Positions 1 through 7,019 of a stretch of 22,151 bases of DNA are shown one piece after another. Under the pieces are notes generated by a model. It worked only from the letters and a program-made list of their open reading frames with translations, made no database searches and was not told where the DNA came from. The position numbers and the translations under genes were made by a program. The number at the start of each line of letters is the position of its first letter. The first letter of the stretch is position 1. This stretch comes from JAZSQT01 sp045538075 (GTDB lineage Bacteria > Chrysiogenota > Deferribacteres > Deferribacterales > Mucispirillaceae), in NCBI GenBank assembly GCA_045538075.1, contig JAZSQT010000057.1, positions 1 to 22,151 of the forward strand. Direction: 5' to 3'.

Positions 1-39
1 ACTCGTTTCTGTGTAAAGATTATTTCAATATAATTTTCC

Positions 40-194
40 TAAAGAACACAATTTTTTCTCCAGAAGTAGAAACATTCCATATATTCATTAAATTAGCTCA
101 CAAACTCACTTCGTTCGGGGACAAGCCCAGTGTTCGCTAAATACATTTAATGAATATATGTCATTACTTCTGAGTTCAAAAATTGTATTCTTTA
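40..194. repeat. Long imperfect inverted repeat (hairpin element)
   Basis: The two halves are reverse complements over about 60 bases each, with small bulges. The core arm CATATATTCATTAAA (78-92) matches 146-160 perfectly. The outer arms (40-58 and 175-194) agree except for a few bases, and the inner arms (93-102 and 131-140) also pair. The apex holds a GGGG...CCC stem. No coding frame is seen. It resembles a MITE-like or REP-like palindromic unit, or a decayed insertion-sequence end. No target-site duplication could be assigned. Confidence 0.7.
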
Positions 195-300
195 TGTATA
201 TTGTTATCCTTTCAATTTTATCTAAAAAATTTATATTTATTTATTATTTTAAAGTTAAATAAAGAAATGTTTTATAAATTTCTTATAAACCAGTTTTACT

Positions 301-379
301 GGATTACTTCGTCGCTTCACTCCTCGTAATGACTGTTTAAAAGTCATTGCGAGACGATTTTAATCGTCGTGGCAATCCA
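301..379. repeat. Palindromic dispersed repeat (CATTGCGAG / GGCAATCC type)
   Basis: The left half, starting GGATTACTTCGTCGCTTC, is nearly the reverse complement of the right half, which starts GTCATTGCGAG and ends GGCAATCC, so the unit folds into a hairpin about 75 bases long. Elements of this general type are dispersed in intergenic DNA of many bacteria. Within this window there is a direct partial copy at 406-465 and an inverted decayed copy at 2218-2287. Confidence 0.75.
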
Positions 380-405
380 CGAATTATACAAAAAATTTCG
401 CATTA

Positions 406-465
406 AAATTTCTTATTAAACCTTTTTTATGGATTACTGCGTCCTTTTACTCATTGTAATGATTG
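406..465. repeat. Decayed direct copy of the 276-335 segment
   Basis: Bases 406-465 align without a net gap to 276-335 (offset 130). Both carry AAATTTCTTAT, then a T-rich stretch, then GGATTACT, GCGTC/TCGTC and a GTAATGA end. Only the left half of the palindromic element plus 25 flanking bases is repeated, so this is either a partial duplication or a copy whose right half has decayed. Confidence 0.6.
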
Positions 466-477
466 ATAATGTTAGAT

Positions 478-519
478 AAAAAAATATACCCCAATCAAAT
501 AATAATTGGAGTATATTTT
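478..519 (-). terminator. Rho-independent terminator of the chemoreceptor gene
   Basis: Read on the minus strand, arms 505-519 and 481-494 form a stem of about 14 bp (ATATACTCCAAT pairing with ATTGGGGTATAT, one G-T pair), followed by a T run (complement of 478-484). It lies 21 bases past the chemoreceptor stop codon. Confidence 0.75.
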
Positions 520-539
520 AATATAGGAAATAAAAATTA

Positions 540-2033
540 TTATTTATTTGCGTATTTGTCAATAAGCCTGTCTAATATTCCAACTAATTCATTAACAGTT
601 TGCTCTAATTTGCTCATATCTTCTTTACAATGACCATCAAGACAACCAGAACCACCAATATTACTCATTAATCTAATACCTATTTCGTGAACTGTTTTAT
701 GAGGTTGCTCAATAGACATATATAATGGGTCGCCTTTAAACATTTTCATACCTTCCCCATAATAAAATCTTCCAAAATCGCATCTTGTATGATCTGCCAA
801 TTGAGCTGGTTCATTCCTAGAATAAGCAACTAAAACTTTTCTCATAAATGCTAAGTGAGCCGCTTTTGCTTTAACGAAAGGAGCGTTTTTGTCATGGTAT
901 TCTTGACCTAAATATTTTGCTTCTAATTCAGCAACAACACCAAAAGTATCTGCATAACTATGTCTTAACTGCTGAACTCTATCTAATATAATATGTGATT
1001 CGTCAGCTATTGTTTGAATAGCACCAGAAATATGTTGACTAACAGCATTTTGTTCTTCTGTAGCAACTAAAATTTCATTAATACTTGTATCAAGTTCACC
1101 AACAGCAGACATAATATCATCAAAACTATTATAACTTTCTTCAATAGATGTTCTTTGTTCTGAAAGTATTTTGTTAACTTTATCTGATAAGTCAGAAACA
1201 CCTGTCATATTTTCGTGCATACCTTTAACTGTATCAACGATTTCTTGTGTAGATTTGATTGTTTTTTCTGCTAATTTTCTAACCTCATCTGCAACGACTG
1301 CAAAACCACGTCCAGCTTCTCCTGCACGAGCAGCCTCAATAGCAGCATTTAACGCAAGGAGGTTTGTTTGGTCAGAAATTTCACTAATAACGCTAATAAC
1401 TTCACCAATCTGATCAACACTATCACTTAATGTTCCAATACGAGTATTTAATGTAGATATTTGGTTTGATATATCTTGGCTATATCCTCTTGCAGTAGCC
1501 ATTAAATCACGACCTTTTCTTGTAATATCAACTGTCTGCTTAGTTTGGACACTAATATTTGATGTATGTTCTGCAATATTTGATATTGAATTAAGCATTT
1601 CTTTTTCAACTTGCCCAATTCCTGAATTTAATTCGTTATTTCTTTCAACAGCTTCCCTAACATCTACGATACTGTTTGTTAAAAATAAGCCTTTCTCCCC
1701 GATATTTACGGCAATTTTTAACGTTCCAAAAGAACTTTTACTAACTGACTCAAGTATATCATTGATATGAGTAAACATTATTTTTAATGTTCCACCAAGA
1801 CCATCAACAACAAGCCTTTTTGTGTAGTCAATATGACCATCTACATATAAACTATCAAAAAACTTATTAATTGCCGTTACCTTAGCATCTGTAGTCATAA
1901 TTGCTACATAATAAACAACAACAGAAATTGTGCCTATAATACACTTCGCCCAAATCGGCATACCAATAAAAATGACAAGAATAAATGCAATAATAGCCAC
2001 ACTAATAGACAGTATCCTCACAGATATTGACAT
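540..2033 (-). CDS. Methyl-accepting chemotaxis protein with C-terminal CZB domain
   Basis: This 497-residue chemoreceptor should signal to CheA/CheW. Two hydrophobic segments (about 8-25 and 30-47) are separated by only a few residues, so there is almost no periplasmic part and any sensing should be cytoplasmic. The central signalling coiled coil has the canonical hairpin tip around 216-257 (DQTNLLALNAAIEAARAGE, GRGFAVVADEVRKLAEKT). The C-terminus is a chemoreceptor zinc-binding (CZB) domain: His393 in HLAF, Cys418 in CDFGRFYYG, and His445/His449 in an HxxxH. CZB domains bind zinc and sense hypochlorite or zinc in other bacteria. An extra Cys464-x3-His468-Cys469 group lies in a glycine-rich loop. 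The start is supported by GGGGAGG 8 bases upstream. The gene stands alone with its own terminator. The family is certain; the ligand is unknown. Confidence 0.95.
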   Translation of the reverse strand: MSISVRILSISVAIIAFILVIFIGMPIWAKCIIGTISVVVYYVAIMTTDAKVTAINKFFDSLYVDGHIDYTKRLVVDGLGGTLKIMFTHINDILESVSKSSFGTLKIAVNIGEKGLFLTNSIVDVREAVERNNELNSGIGQVEKEMLNSISNIAEHTSNISVQTKQTVDITRKGRDLMATARGYSQDISNQISTLNTRIGTLSDSVDQIGEVISVISEISDQTNLLALNAAIEAARAGEAGRGFAVVADEVRKLAEKTIKSTQEIVDTVKGMHENMTGVSDLSDKVNKILSEQRTSIEESYNSFDDIMSAVGELDTSINEILVATEEQNAVSQHISGAIQTIADESHIILDRVQQLRHSYADTFGVVAELEAKYLGQEYHDKNAPFVKAKAAHLAFMRKVLVAYSRNEPAQLADHTRCDFGRFYYGEGMKMFKGDPLYMSIEQPHKTVHEIGIRLMSNIGGSGCLDGHCKEDMSKLEQTVNELVGILDRLIDKYANK

Positions 2034-2450
2034 ATAAATTGCCTCCCCAATTTCATTATCACATAAATGTTATCCAAAATACGTTATCCTAATAAATATA
2101 GTATAAATAAAAAAATAATACAACACTTTATTTACACGTAAAAAATTATGGTAAATTATAAAAATTGTAACATAAAAATAACAAAAAATCTTATGAAGAA
2201 ATTTTTTGTATAATATGTAGATTGCCACGAAAAACTGGCATTTTTCTAACAAAGACTTTTAAACAGCTATTACGAGGAATAAAAGGAAATTTTTACATTA
2301 TTAATTTAGAACTATTTATCAAATAAATCTAAATATTATTTATAGCATTAAAAAAAAATTATTTGCTACACTATTTATTTGAATTTACATAAAAATAAAT
2401 AATTATATATTTCTTCTTGAAGTTATATTTTATACTTGCTAAAGTAGTTA
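2034..2450. other. Divergent intergenic region between chemoreceptor and ABC operon
   Basis: This 417-base, very AT-rich region separates two divergently transcribed units and should hold both promoters. GGATAAC occurs twice (16 bases apart) on the minus strand within 70 bases of the chemoreceptor start. On the plus side, TTGAAT near 2380 has only a poor -10 partner. I could not identify a convincing Fur, Zur or DtxR-type operator in front of the metal-transporter-like operon. Apart from the repeat remnant, nothing else is recognisable. Confidence 0.5.
2218..2287. repeat. Inverted, decayed copy of the 301-379 element
   Basis: This stretch aligns to the reverse complement of 301-379. It shares GATTGCCACGA, then GACTTTTAAACAG and TTACGAGGA in the same order and spacing, with divergence between them. 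The chemoreceptor gene is thus bracketed by oppositely oriented copies. TGCCA and TGGCA (2223-2240) followed by five T could form a weak hairpin, but no gene ends here. Confidence 0.6.
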
Positions 2451-3380
2451 ATGTTTAATAATTTTTCTTTATTTATAAATATACTTATTGTTAACATAAT
2501 CCTTATTGCTGCTTGTAGCCCAGTAGAAAAGATAGAAAGTTATAAACCAAACGTATTAACAACTAACGAGATAATTTCTGAAGCTGTAGAAAAAATTGGT
2601 GGTGATTTTATCAATATTAGCACTATCACAAATAAAGGTAGTGATGTTAGAACTCGTGTTATTGGTGAATACGATTTAATAAATATAGATAAATCTGATT
2701 TAATTTTATATATAGGCTTATACCACGAAGGTAGATTGCAAAACATATTAAACAAGATTAAAAACACTAACCATAAAGTAGAAATGATTTCGTCTAAAAT
2801 TCAAAGTAAAGATTTATTAAAAGATGAATCACGTGTTAGCGAATATAATCCTTTTTTTTGGTTAAATGTAAAGTTATGGATACAAGCGGTTTATCATATT
2901 ACAGATATTCTTATTGCTGAAACACCAATTAACAAAGAATTATACACTAAAAATGAAGAATTATACGTAATGAGACTATTTGAATTAGATAAATATATTA
3001 AAAACCAAGTTGAAAAAATTCCAGAAAATAAACGGTTTATTATTACTCCACGCAATTCTTTTGATTATTTTGGAAAAGCATACGGTTTTAAAACTAAATC
3101 TTTACACAATTTAGATACTATTAATGAAATATCTATAAAAGATATAATGGATTTATCTAACTATATCATAGAAAATGATATTAATGTTATTTTTACAGAA
3201 ATATCTGTTCCAAACAGATTAATGAACACTTTAGTTGAAGTTTTAGACAATTATGGTCATAAAGTAAAAATTGGAGGAACTCTATACTCTGACACCTTAG
3301 GAGAAGCAACTTCTAAAAAAATTGAATATATAAAAATGATGAAATATAATATTGACACTATAGTAAATGCTCTTTCCTAA
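2451..3380 (+). CDS. TroA/ZnuA-family metal-binding lipoprotein, canonical ligands lost
   Basis: A 309-residue cluster A-I solute-binding protein of normal family length. The N-terminus is a lipoprotein signal with lipobox IAA-Cys22. The family framework is clear: WLNVKLW, the FDYFGKAYG segment, FTE (248-250) and LYSDTLGE (278-285). The metal ligands are not. The usual DPH is Asp65-Val-Arg67, the usual DPHVW is Asn133-Pro-Phe135-Phe-Trp137, and the usual HDAF is Arg201-Asn-Ser-Phe204. Only the fourth ligand, Asp281, remains. There is no His-rich loop. It starts the operon, followed 23 bases later by the ATPase. By fold and context it is the binding protein of the transporter encoded downstream, but zinc, manganese or iron binding by the known geometry is unlikely. 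The Shine-Dalgarno sequence is weak. Confidence 0.85.
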   Translation: MFNNFSLFINILIVNIILIAACSPVEKIESYKPNVLTTNEIISEAVEKIGGDFINISTITNKGSDVRTRVIGEYDLINIDKSDLILYIGLYHEGRLQNILNKIKNTNHKVEMISSKIQSKDLLKDESRVSEYNPFFWLNVKLWIQAVYHITDILIAETPINKELYTKNEELYVMRLFELDKYIKNQVEKIPENKRFIITPRNSFDYFGKAYGFKTKSLHNLDTINEISIKDIMDLSNYIIENDINVIFTEISVPNRLMNTLVEVLDNYGHKVKIGGTLYSDTLGEATSKKIEYIKMMKYNIDTIVNALS

Positions 3381-3403
3381 AAATACGGAATAAAGGATTT
3401 AAA

Positions 3404-4195
3404 ATGAAACGTGCTAACACTCATAAAGAACATATAGATAGGCTAAATACTGCAATATCAGTAGAAAATTTAACAGTTGCTTACGGAGAACAACCAGTAT
3501 TATGGAATGTAGATTTTACTGTTCCAGAGAATGCTACAATGGCTATTATTGGTCCAACTAAAGCAGGAAAATCAACATTGCTAAAAACTATATTGGGATT
3601 TATAAAGCCTACTGCTGGAAAAGTTTATATTTATTCTCGTCCTACTGGCACCCTTAAAAACGACATTGCATGGATACCAGAAAGATCAAGTATAAACTGG
3701 AAATTTCCCACTACTGTTTATGACATTGCTAATATGGGTTCTTATAATAGGTCAAGTAAAAATAAAGAGGATAAAAGAAGCAATAAAGATATGGTAGAAT
3801 CTGCCTTAACTTTAACTAACTTAATAGATTTTCGCAAGTATTCTATTAGCGATCTTACCCATAGTCAGCAACAATGCTTACTTATAGCAAGAGCGTTAGT
3901 TCAAAATTCAAGAATTTTTATTATGGACGAGCCTTTTTTTAGTGCTGATGAAAAAAGTAAAGATACTATAATTAACATATTAAACCATTTAAAAAATATT
4001 GGAAAAACAGTAGTTGTAACCCATAACGACGTGTTTACTATACCGTTATATTACGATATGACTGCACTAATTAATGTCAAATTAATTGATTATGGAGATA
4101 CTAAAGATATAGTTACTGAAGAAAATTTAAGAAATACGTATAGTAATAAAACTAACTTTATTAAAATTGCATCTATGGATAATACTAATGATTAA
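3404..4195 (+). CDS. ABC transporter ATPase, TroB/ZnuC-type, with degenerate signature
   Basis: A 263-residue nucleotide-binding subunit closest in layout to manganese/zinc importers: the IPERSSINWKFPTTVYDIANMG stretch (91-112) mirrors the family's PQRSSIDW-FP-TV block. Walker A is GPTKAGKST (50-58), so the GxxxxGKST pattern holds. Walker B is IFIMDEP with Asp175 and catalytic Glu176, and the switch His207 is present. However, the signature LSGGQ is LTHSQ (151-155), the Arg after the QQQ is Cys158, and the Q-loop Gln is Glu93. These changes hit contacts needed for ATP sandwiching and coupling in known ABC proteins, so activity is doubtful or altered. Its end overlaps the next gene by 8 bases. 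Confidence 0.88.
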   Translation: MKRANTHKEHIDRLNTAISVENLTVAYGEQPVLWNVDFTVPENATMAIIGPTKAGKSTLLKTILGFIKPTAGKVYIYSRPTGTLKNDIAWIPERSSINWKFPTTVYDIANMGSYNRSSKNKEDKRSNKDMVESALTLTNLIDFRKYSISDLTHSQQQCLLIARALVQNSRIFIMDEPFFSADEKSKDTIINILNHLKNIGKTVVVTHNDVFTIPLYYDMTALINVKLIDYGDTKDIVTEENLRNTYSNKTNFIKIASMDNTND

Positions 4196-5075
4196 TGACC
4201 CAGCTATTAGCCATTTTATATACGTTATTATTAAAAATTCTGTTGTTTTAGGTTTTGCTACTGGAATGATTGGTGTTTTTATTACCACAAAAGAAAATAA
4301 TATTTTTTCTGGTTCTGTTGCAAACGCATCTCTTGCAGGGATACTTATTTCTGTCGTTATATTAAAGTTTAAAGCAGATATTATGCTTTTAATACCTGCA
4401 GTTATTTTTGCTATACTAACATTGTCAGTTATTAGATGGATTTCAAGAACTTTAAATATTAACAGGTTAGTGTTAAAAAGTTTAATAGCTTCGGTTACTT
4501 TTGGGTTATGTATGATGTTATTTTCTTATCTTCGCCATGAAAATATACATCTTTCAAGTGAATTTGATAAATTTATTTTAGGTGATGCTACAACCTTATT
4601 AAAAGATGAAGCAACTATAGTTTTTTATATAAGTTTAATTTCATCATTAATAATATTATTATTTTTAACAAGATTTAAAGCAGTTCTTTTTCAACCAGAA
4701 CTTGCTTTATCATCAAAAATACCAGCAAAATTTTATGAACTGCTAATTTTTATAGTTACACTTTCTGTTACTATTGCAGGTATCCAAATTGTAGGGATAA
4801 TCTTTATACCAGTGCTATTTCTAATTCCTGCGATTATTGCAAGATTACTTACAAAAACATTTTTTATTACAGTCGTATTTTCTGGGTTAATTGGAGCTTT
4901 ATCTGCTGGAACTGGCAGTATAATTAGTAGCACTATAAGAAATATATCTACTGGTCCAGCCGTAATATTTATTGCTGGTATAATTTTCTTAATATCTATA
5001 CTATTTCATTTAATAAAAAATAAAAAACATTATTCATACACTCTTGTTAGAGGCAAAAATGACTCCAACCTTTGA
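4188..5075 (+). CDS. ABC-3 family metal transporter permease (first subunit)
   Basis: A 295-residue membrane protein with about eight hydrophobic segments, of the permease family used by TroC/TroD, ZnuB and MntB. Family marks include FDKFILGDATTLL (126-138) and STGPAVI (254-260). The conserved GDALSHAVLPG-type motif reads SGSVANASLAG (41-51), so the invariant Asp and His are Gly42 and Asn46. I start it at ATG 4188, which overlaps the ATPase stop by 8 bases. A TTG start at 4167 is possible but would add seven residues and lacks support. It probably pairs with the next permease to form a heterodimeric channel. Confidence 0.85.
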   Translation: MINDPAISHFIYVIIKNSVVLGFATGMIGVFITTKENNIFSGSVANASLAGILISVVILKFKADIMLLIPAVIFAILTLSVIRWISRTLNINRLVLKSLIASVTFGLCMMLFSYLRHENIHLSSEFDKFILGDATTLLKDEATIVFYISLISSLIILLFLTRFKAVLFQPELALSSKIPAKFYELLIFIVTLSVTIAGIQIVGIIFIPVLFLIPAIIARLLTKTFFITVVFSGLIGALSAGTGSIISSTIRNISTGPAVIFIAGIIFLISILFHLIKNKKHYSYTLVRGKNDSNL

Positions 5076-6153
5076 AATAGAAGTAATTACATTAACAATC
5101 TTAATGGCAATATCATGCTCATTAATAGGAGCAGTAATTACCTTTAAAGATGATTATATTATTGCTGAAGCAAGTTCAAAATCATCTATTTTAGGCATGG
5201 CATTTGGATTTGCATTATTTTCTAATATTTCATCTACATTCTTTTTGCCAATAGCAATATTTTTTGGATTATTAGGTATATATTTATCTAATTATCTTAC
5301 TGAAAGAAAAATATTTCCAAATAAAATTGGTTTATTCGTTATTCCAAGTATATTATTTGCCTTTTGTTTAATAATTGTTAGCCTATTTGCTAACGTTCCA
5401 AATGTTGATATTAACATAATTTTTAACGGAGATTTAGCTTCAATCCCTTTTGAACGGTTAATAATAAATGGAAAAGATTACGGCGTTATTTATATCTATC
5501 TTTTAATTGTATTACTAATTTTTAATATAGTAGTCATCATCTTATACTACAAACAAATTAAAATCATATCTATAGATACAGATTTTGCAAAAAGTATAAA
5601 ACTGCCAATAAGTAAAATATATACGATTATTAGTATTATGGTTACAATTACGGTTGCTTCATCTTTTCGCATAACTGGAGCAATTATGGTTGTTGCCTTT
5701 ATTTTGGCTCCACCACTAACAGCAAATTTATACTCTAAAAGATTATCAGTAATTATTACATTATCCATATTAATTAGTGTTATATCTTCATTGATTTCTT
5801 TTAGTTTAGCTGCAAAATTTAATATATTAATATCTGGAACAGTTGCAGTAATTTTAGGTATAATTTTTATAATTAGTGCCTTTATTGCACCAGAAAAAGG
5901 TATAATTCCAATTATACTTAAAAATAAAAAAGCAAAAATAGATTTTGACCTTAAAGTAGTAACAGTATTTCTATTTCAAAATAAAGAAAATATATCAAAA
6001 AACGACCTTTATAAAAAAATGTCGTGGAAAAAACATTATTCAGAAAAAATTATTATAGATTTAATAAATAAAGATTTAATTTTTGAAGAAAATAATTTAT
6101 TATTCTTAACAGACAACGGAAAAAAATTAGCAAATAATTTACTACAAAATTAA
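5059..6153 (+). CDS. ABC-3 family permease with C-terminal winged-helix domain
   Basis: A 364-residue fusion. Residues 1-290 are a membrane permease of the same family as its neighbour, with the conserved TGAIMVVAFILAPPLTANL (206-224) and VDINIIFNGDL (116-126). The DALSHAVLPG-type motif reads AEASSKSSILG (36-46), with Lys41 in place of His. Residues about 292-364 are soluble: helix-strand composition, SKNDLYKKM, a second helix and a LFLTDNGKKLANNLL wing/helix typical of DtxR/MarR-like winged helices. Permease-winged helix fusions occur in this family, e.g. Chlamydia YtgCR. I prefer ATG 5059 (AGAGG 6 bases upstream) to a TTG at 5044. It overlaps the previous gene by 17 bases. Confidence 0.85.
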   Translation: MTPTFEIEVITLTILMAISCSLIGAVITFKDDYIIAEASSKSSILGMAFGFALFSNISSTFFLPIAIFFGLLGIYLSNYLTERKIFPNKIGLFVIPSILFAFCLIIVSLFANVPNVDINIIFNGDLASIPFERLIINGKDYGVIYIYLLIVLLIFNIVVIILYYKQIKIISIDTDFAKSIKLPISKIYTIISIMVTITVASSFRITGAIMVVAFILAPPLTANLYSKRLSVIITLSILISVISSLISFSLAAKFNILISGTVAVILGIIFIISAFIAPEKGIIPIILKNKKAKIDFDLKVVTVFLFQNKENISKNDLYKKMSWKKHYSEKIIIDLINKDLIFEENNLLFLTDNGKKLANNLLQN

Positions 6154-6171
6154 AAACAGTAGGAGTATCTT

Positions 6172-6477
6172 ATGGCAGATATTAAACTTGCAAAAACAGT
6201 ATCAGGAGAAATAATTATAGGCATTAATGACGAAGATAATAAAAGGATTAAAGATGTTGCAGTAGTTCAGATTATGCCATCTCCTTCTGGAAATTTATCT
6301 ATTGCCCTATTACCTTATGGTTTTCCCTTTGAAGATGAAATTTCTGGGTTTATATCAAAAGAACATTTAATATATGAAATAAAGACTATACCTGAAGAAT
6401 TAATCAATAAATATACTGAAGCAAAGTCAAATATAAAAATAGCTCAAAATGTTCCAGACGGGAAGATTATACTTTGA
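6172..6477 (+). CDS. Conserved small protein of unknown function, possibly Sm-like
   Basis: A soluble 101-residue protein with no signal peptide and no cysteines. The N-terminal half has a strand-turn pattern (LAKTVSGEIIIGI, then VAVVQIM, then LSIALLPYGFPF), reminiscent of the small beta-barrel Sm/LSm layout. The C-terminal third is helical (EELINKYTEAKSNIKI). This resemblance is only an impression from the strand order. AGGAG lies 6 bases before the ATG, an excellent ribosome-binding site. It shares a 4-base overlap with the following Nudix gene. No function can be assigned. Confidence 0.75.
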   Translation: MADIKLAKTVSGEIIIGINDEDNKRIKDVAVVQIMPSPSGNLSIALLPYGFPFEDEISGFISKEHLIYEIKTIPEELINKYTEAKSNIKIAQNVPDGKIIL

Positions 6478-7019
6478 TAAATAAATGGAAAAAAGAAAAA
6501 GAAAAAAGTATTTTTAAAAATCCTATCATTAATGTAATAGAAAAAGATTATTATTATAAAGAAGTTAATGACTCAATGCCTTTTACTATAGTAAAAATGA
6601 ATAATTGGGCATTAATCGTTCCTGTTACAGAAAATAATGAATTTATAATAGTAAAACAATTTAGAGCTGGAACAGAATCTGACACATTAGAATTTGCTGG
6701 TGGCAGTATTGATAAAAATGAAAGCCCTATTCAAGCAGCTAAAAGAGAATTGTTAGAAGAAACTGGTGCTACGGCAGAAGAATTTATTTCTTTAGGTGTT
6801 TTAGACCCAAACCCAGCTTTTATGTGTAACAAATGTAATGTTTTTTTTGCTAAAAATGCAAAAATTACAGACGAACAAAAATTAGATAAATTTGAAGATA
6901 CAGAGCCAATATTAATAAAATACGACAAACTTATAGAATTAGTAAAAAATGGTGAATTTTCTCAAAGTCTTTCTGTTGCAGCATTAGGGTTATATTTAAT
7001 GAAATATGGAATAAAGTAG
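6474..7019 (+). CDS. Nudix hydrolase (ADP-ribose pyrophosphatase-like)
   Basis: A 181-residue protein with a perfect Nudix box at 77-99 (Gly77-x5-Glu83-x7-Arg91-Glu92-x2-Glu95-Glu96-x-Gly98). This motif binds the divalent cation used to cleave nucleoside diphosphates linked to another group. A strand-rich N-terminal part (33-75) with VKQFR, and Glu142/Glu144 after the box, fit the ADP-ribose/ADP-sugar pyrophosphatase branch. The start is a TTG overlapping the previous stop (TTGA), with GGGAAG about 10 bases upstream. The next ATG (residue 35) would cut into the domain, so I keep the TTG. The exact substrate is not determined. Confidence 0.9.
   Translation: MINKWKKEKEKSIFKNPIINVIEKDYYYKEVNDSMPFTIVKMNNWALIVPVTENNEFIIVKQFRAGTESDTLEFAGGSIDKNESPIQAAKRELLEETGATAEEFISLGVLDPNPAFMCNKCNVFFAKNAKITDEQKLDKFEDTEPILIKYDKLIELVKNGEFSQSLSVAALGLYLMKYGIK

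Noticed and set aside
1171..1413. 80-codon plus-strand frame inside the chemoreceptor gene
   Set aside because: It is the antisense of the highly conserved signalling hairpin; no ribosome-binding site and no family resemblance.
2223..2245. TGCCA/TGGCA hairpin with T run as a terminator
   Set aside because: Only five base pairs and an eight-base loop, with no gene ending upstream; better explained as part of the decayed repeat.
2070..2252. 60-codon minus-strand frame between the chemoreceptor and ABC operon
   Set aside because: Low-complexity Phe/Tyr/Ile translation of AT-rich DNA, overlapping a repeat remnant; no Shine-Dalgarno.
2300..2450. Fur, Zur or DtxR operator before the metal-ABC operon
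   Set aside because: No convincing 19-base palindrome of these types; the AT-rich background gives many weak partial matches.
4733..4933. Minus-strand frame inside the first permease
   Set aside because: Antisense shadow of a membrane-protein gene; composition follows the sense codons.
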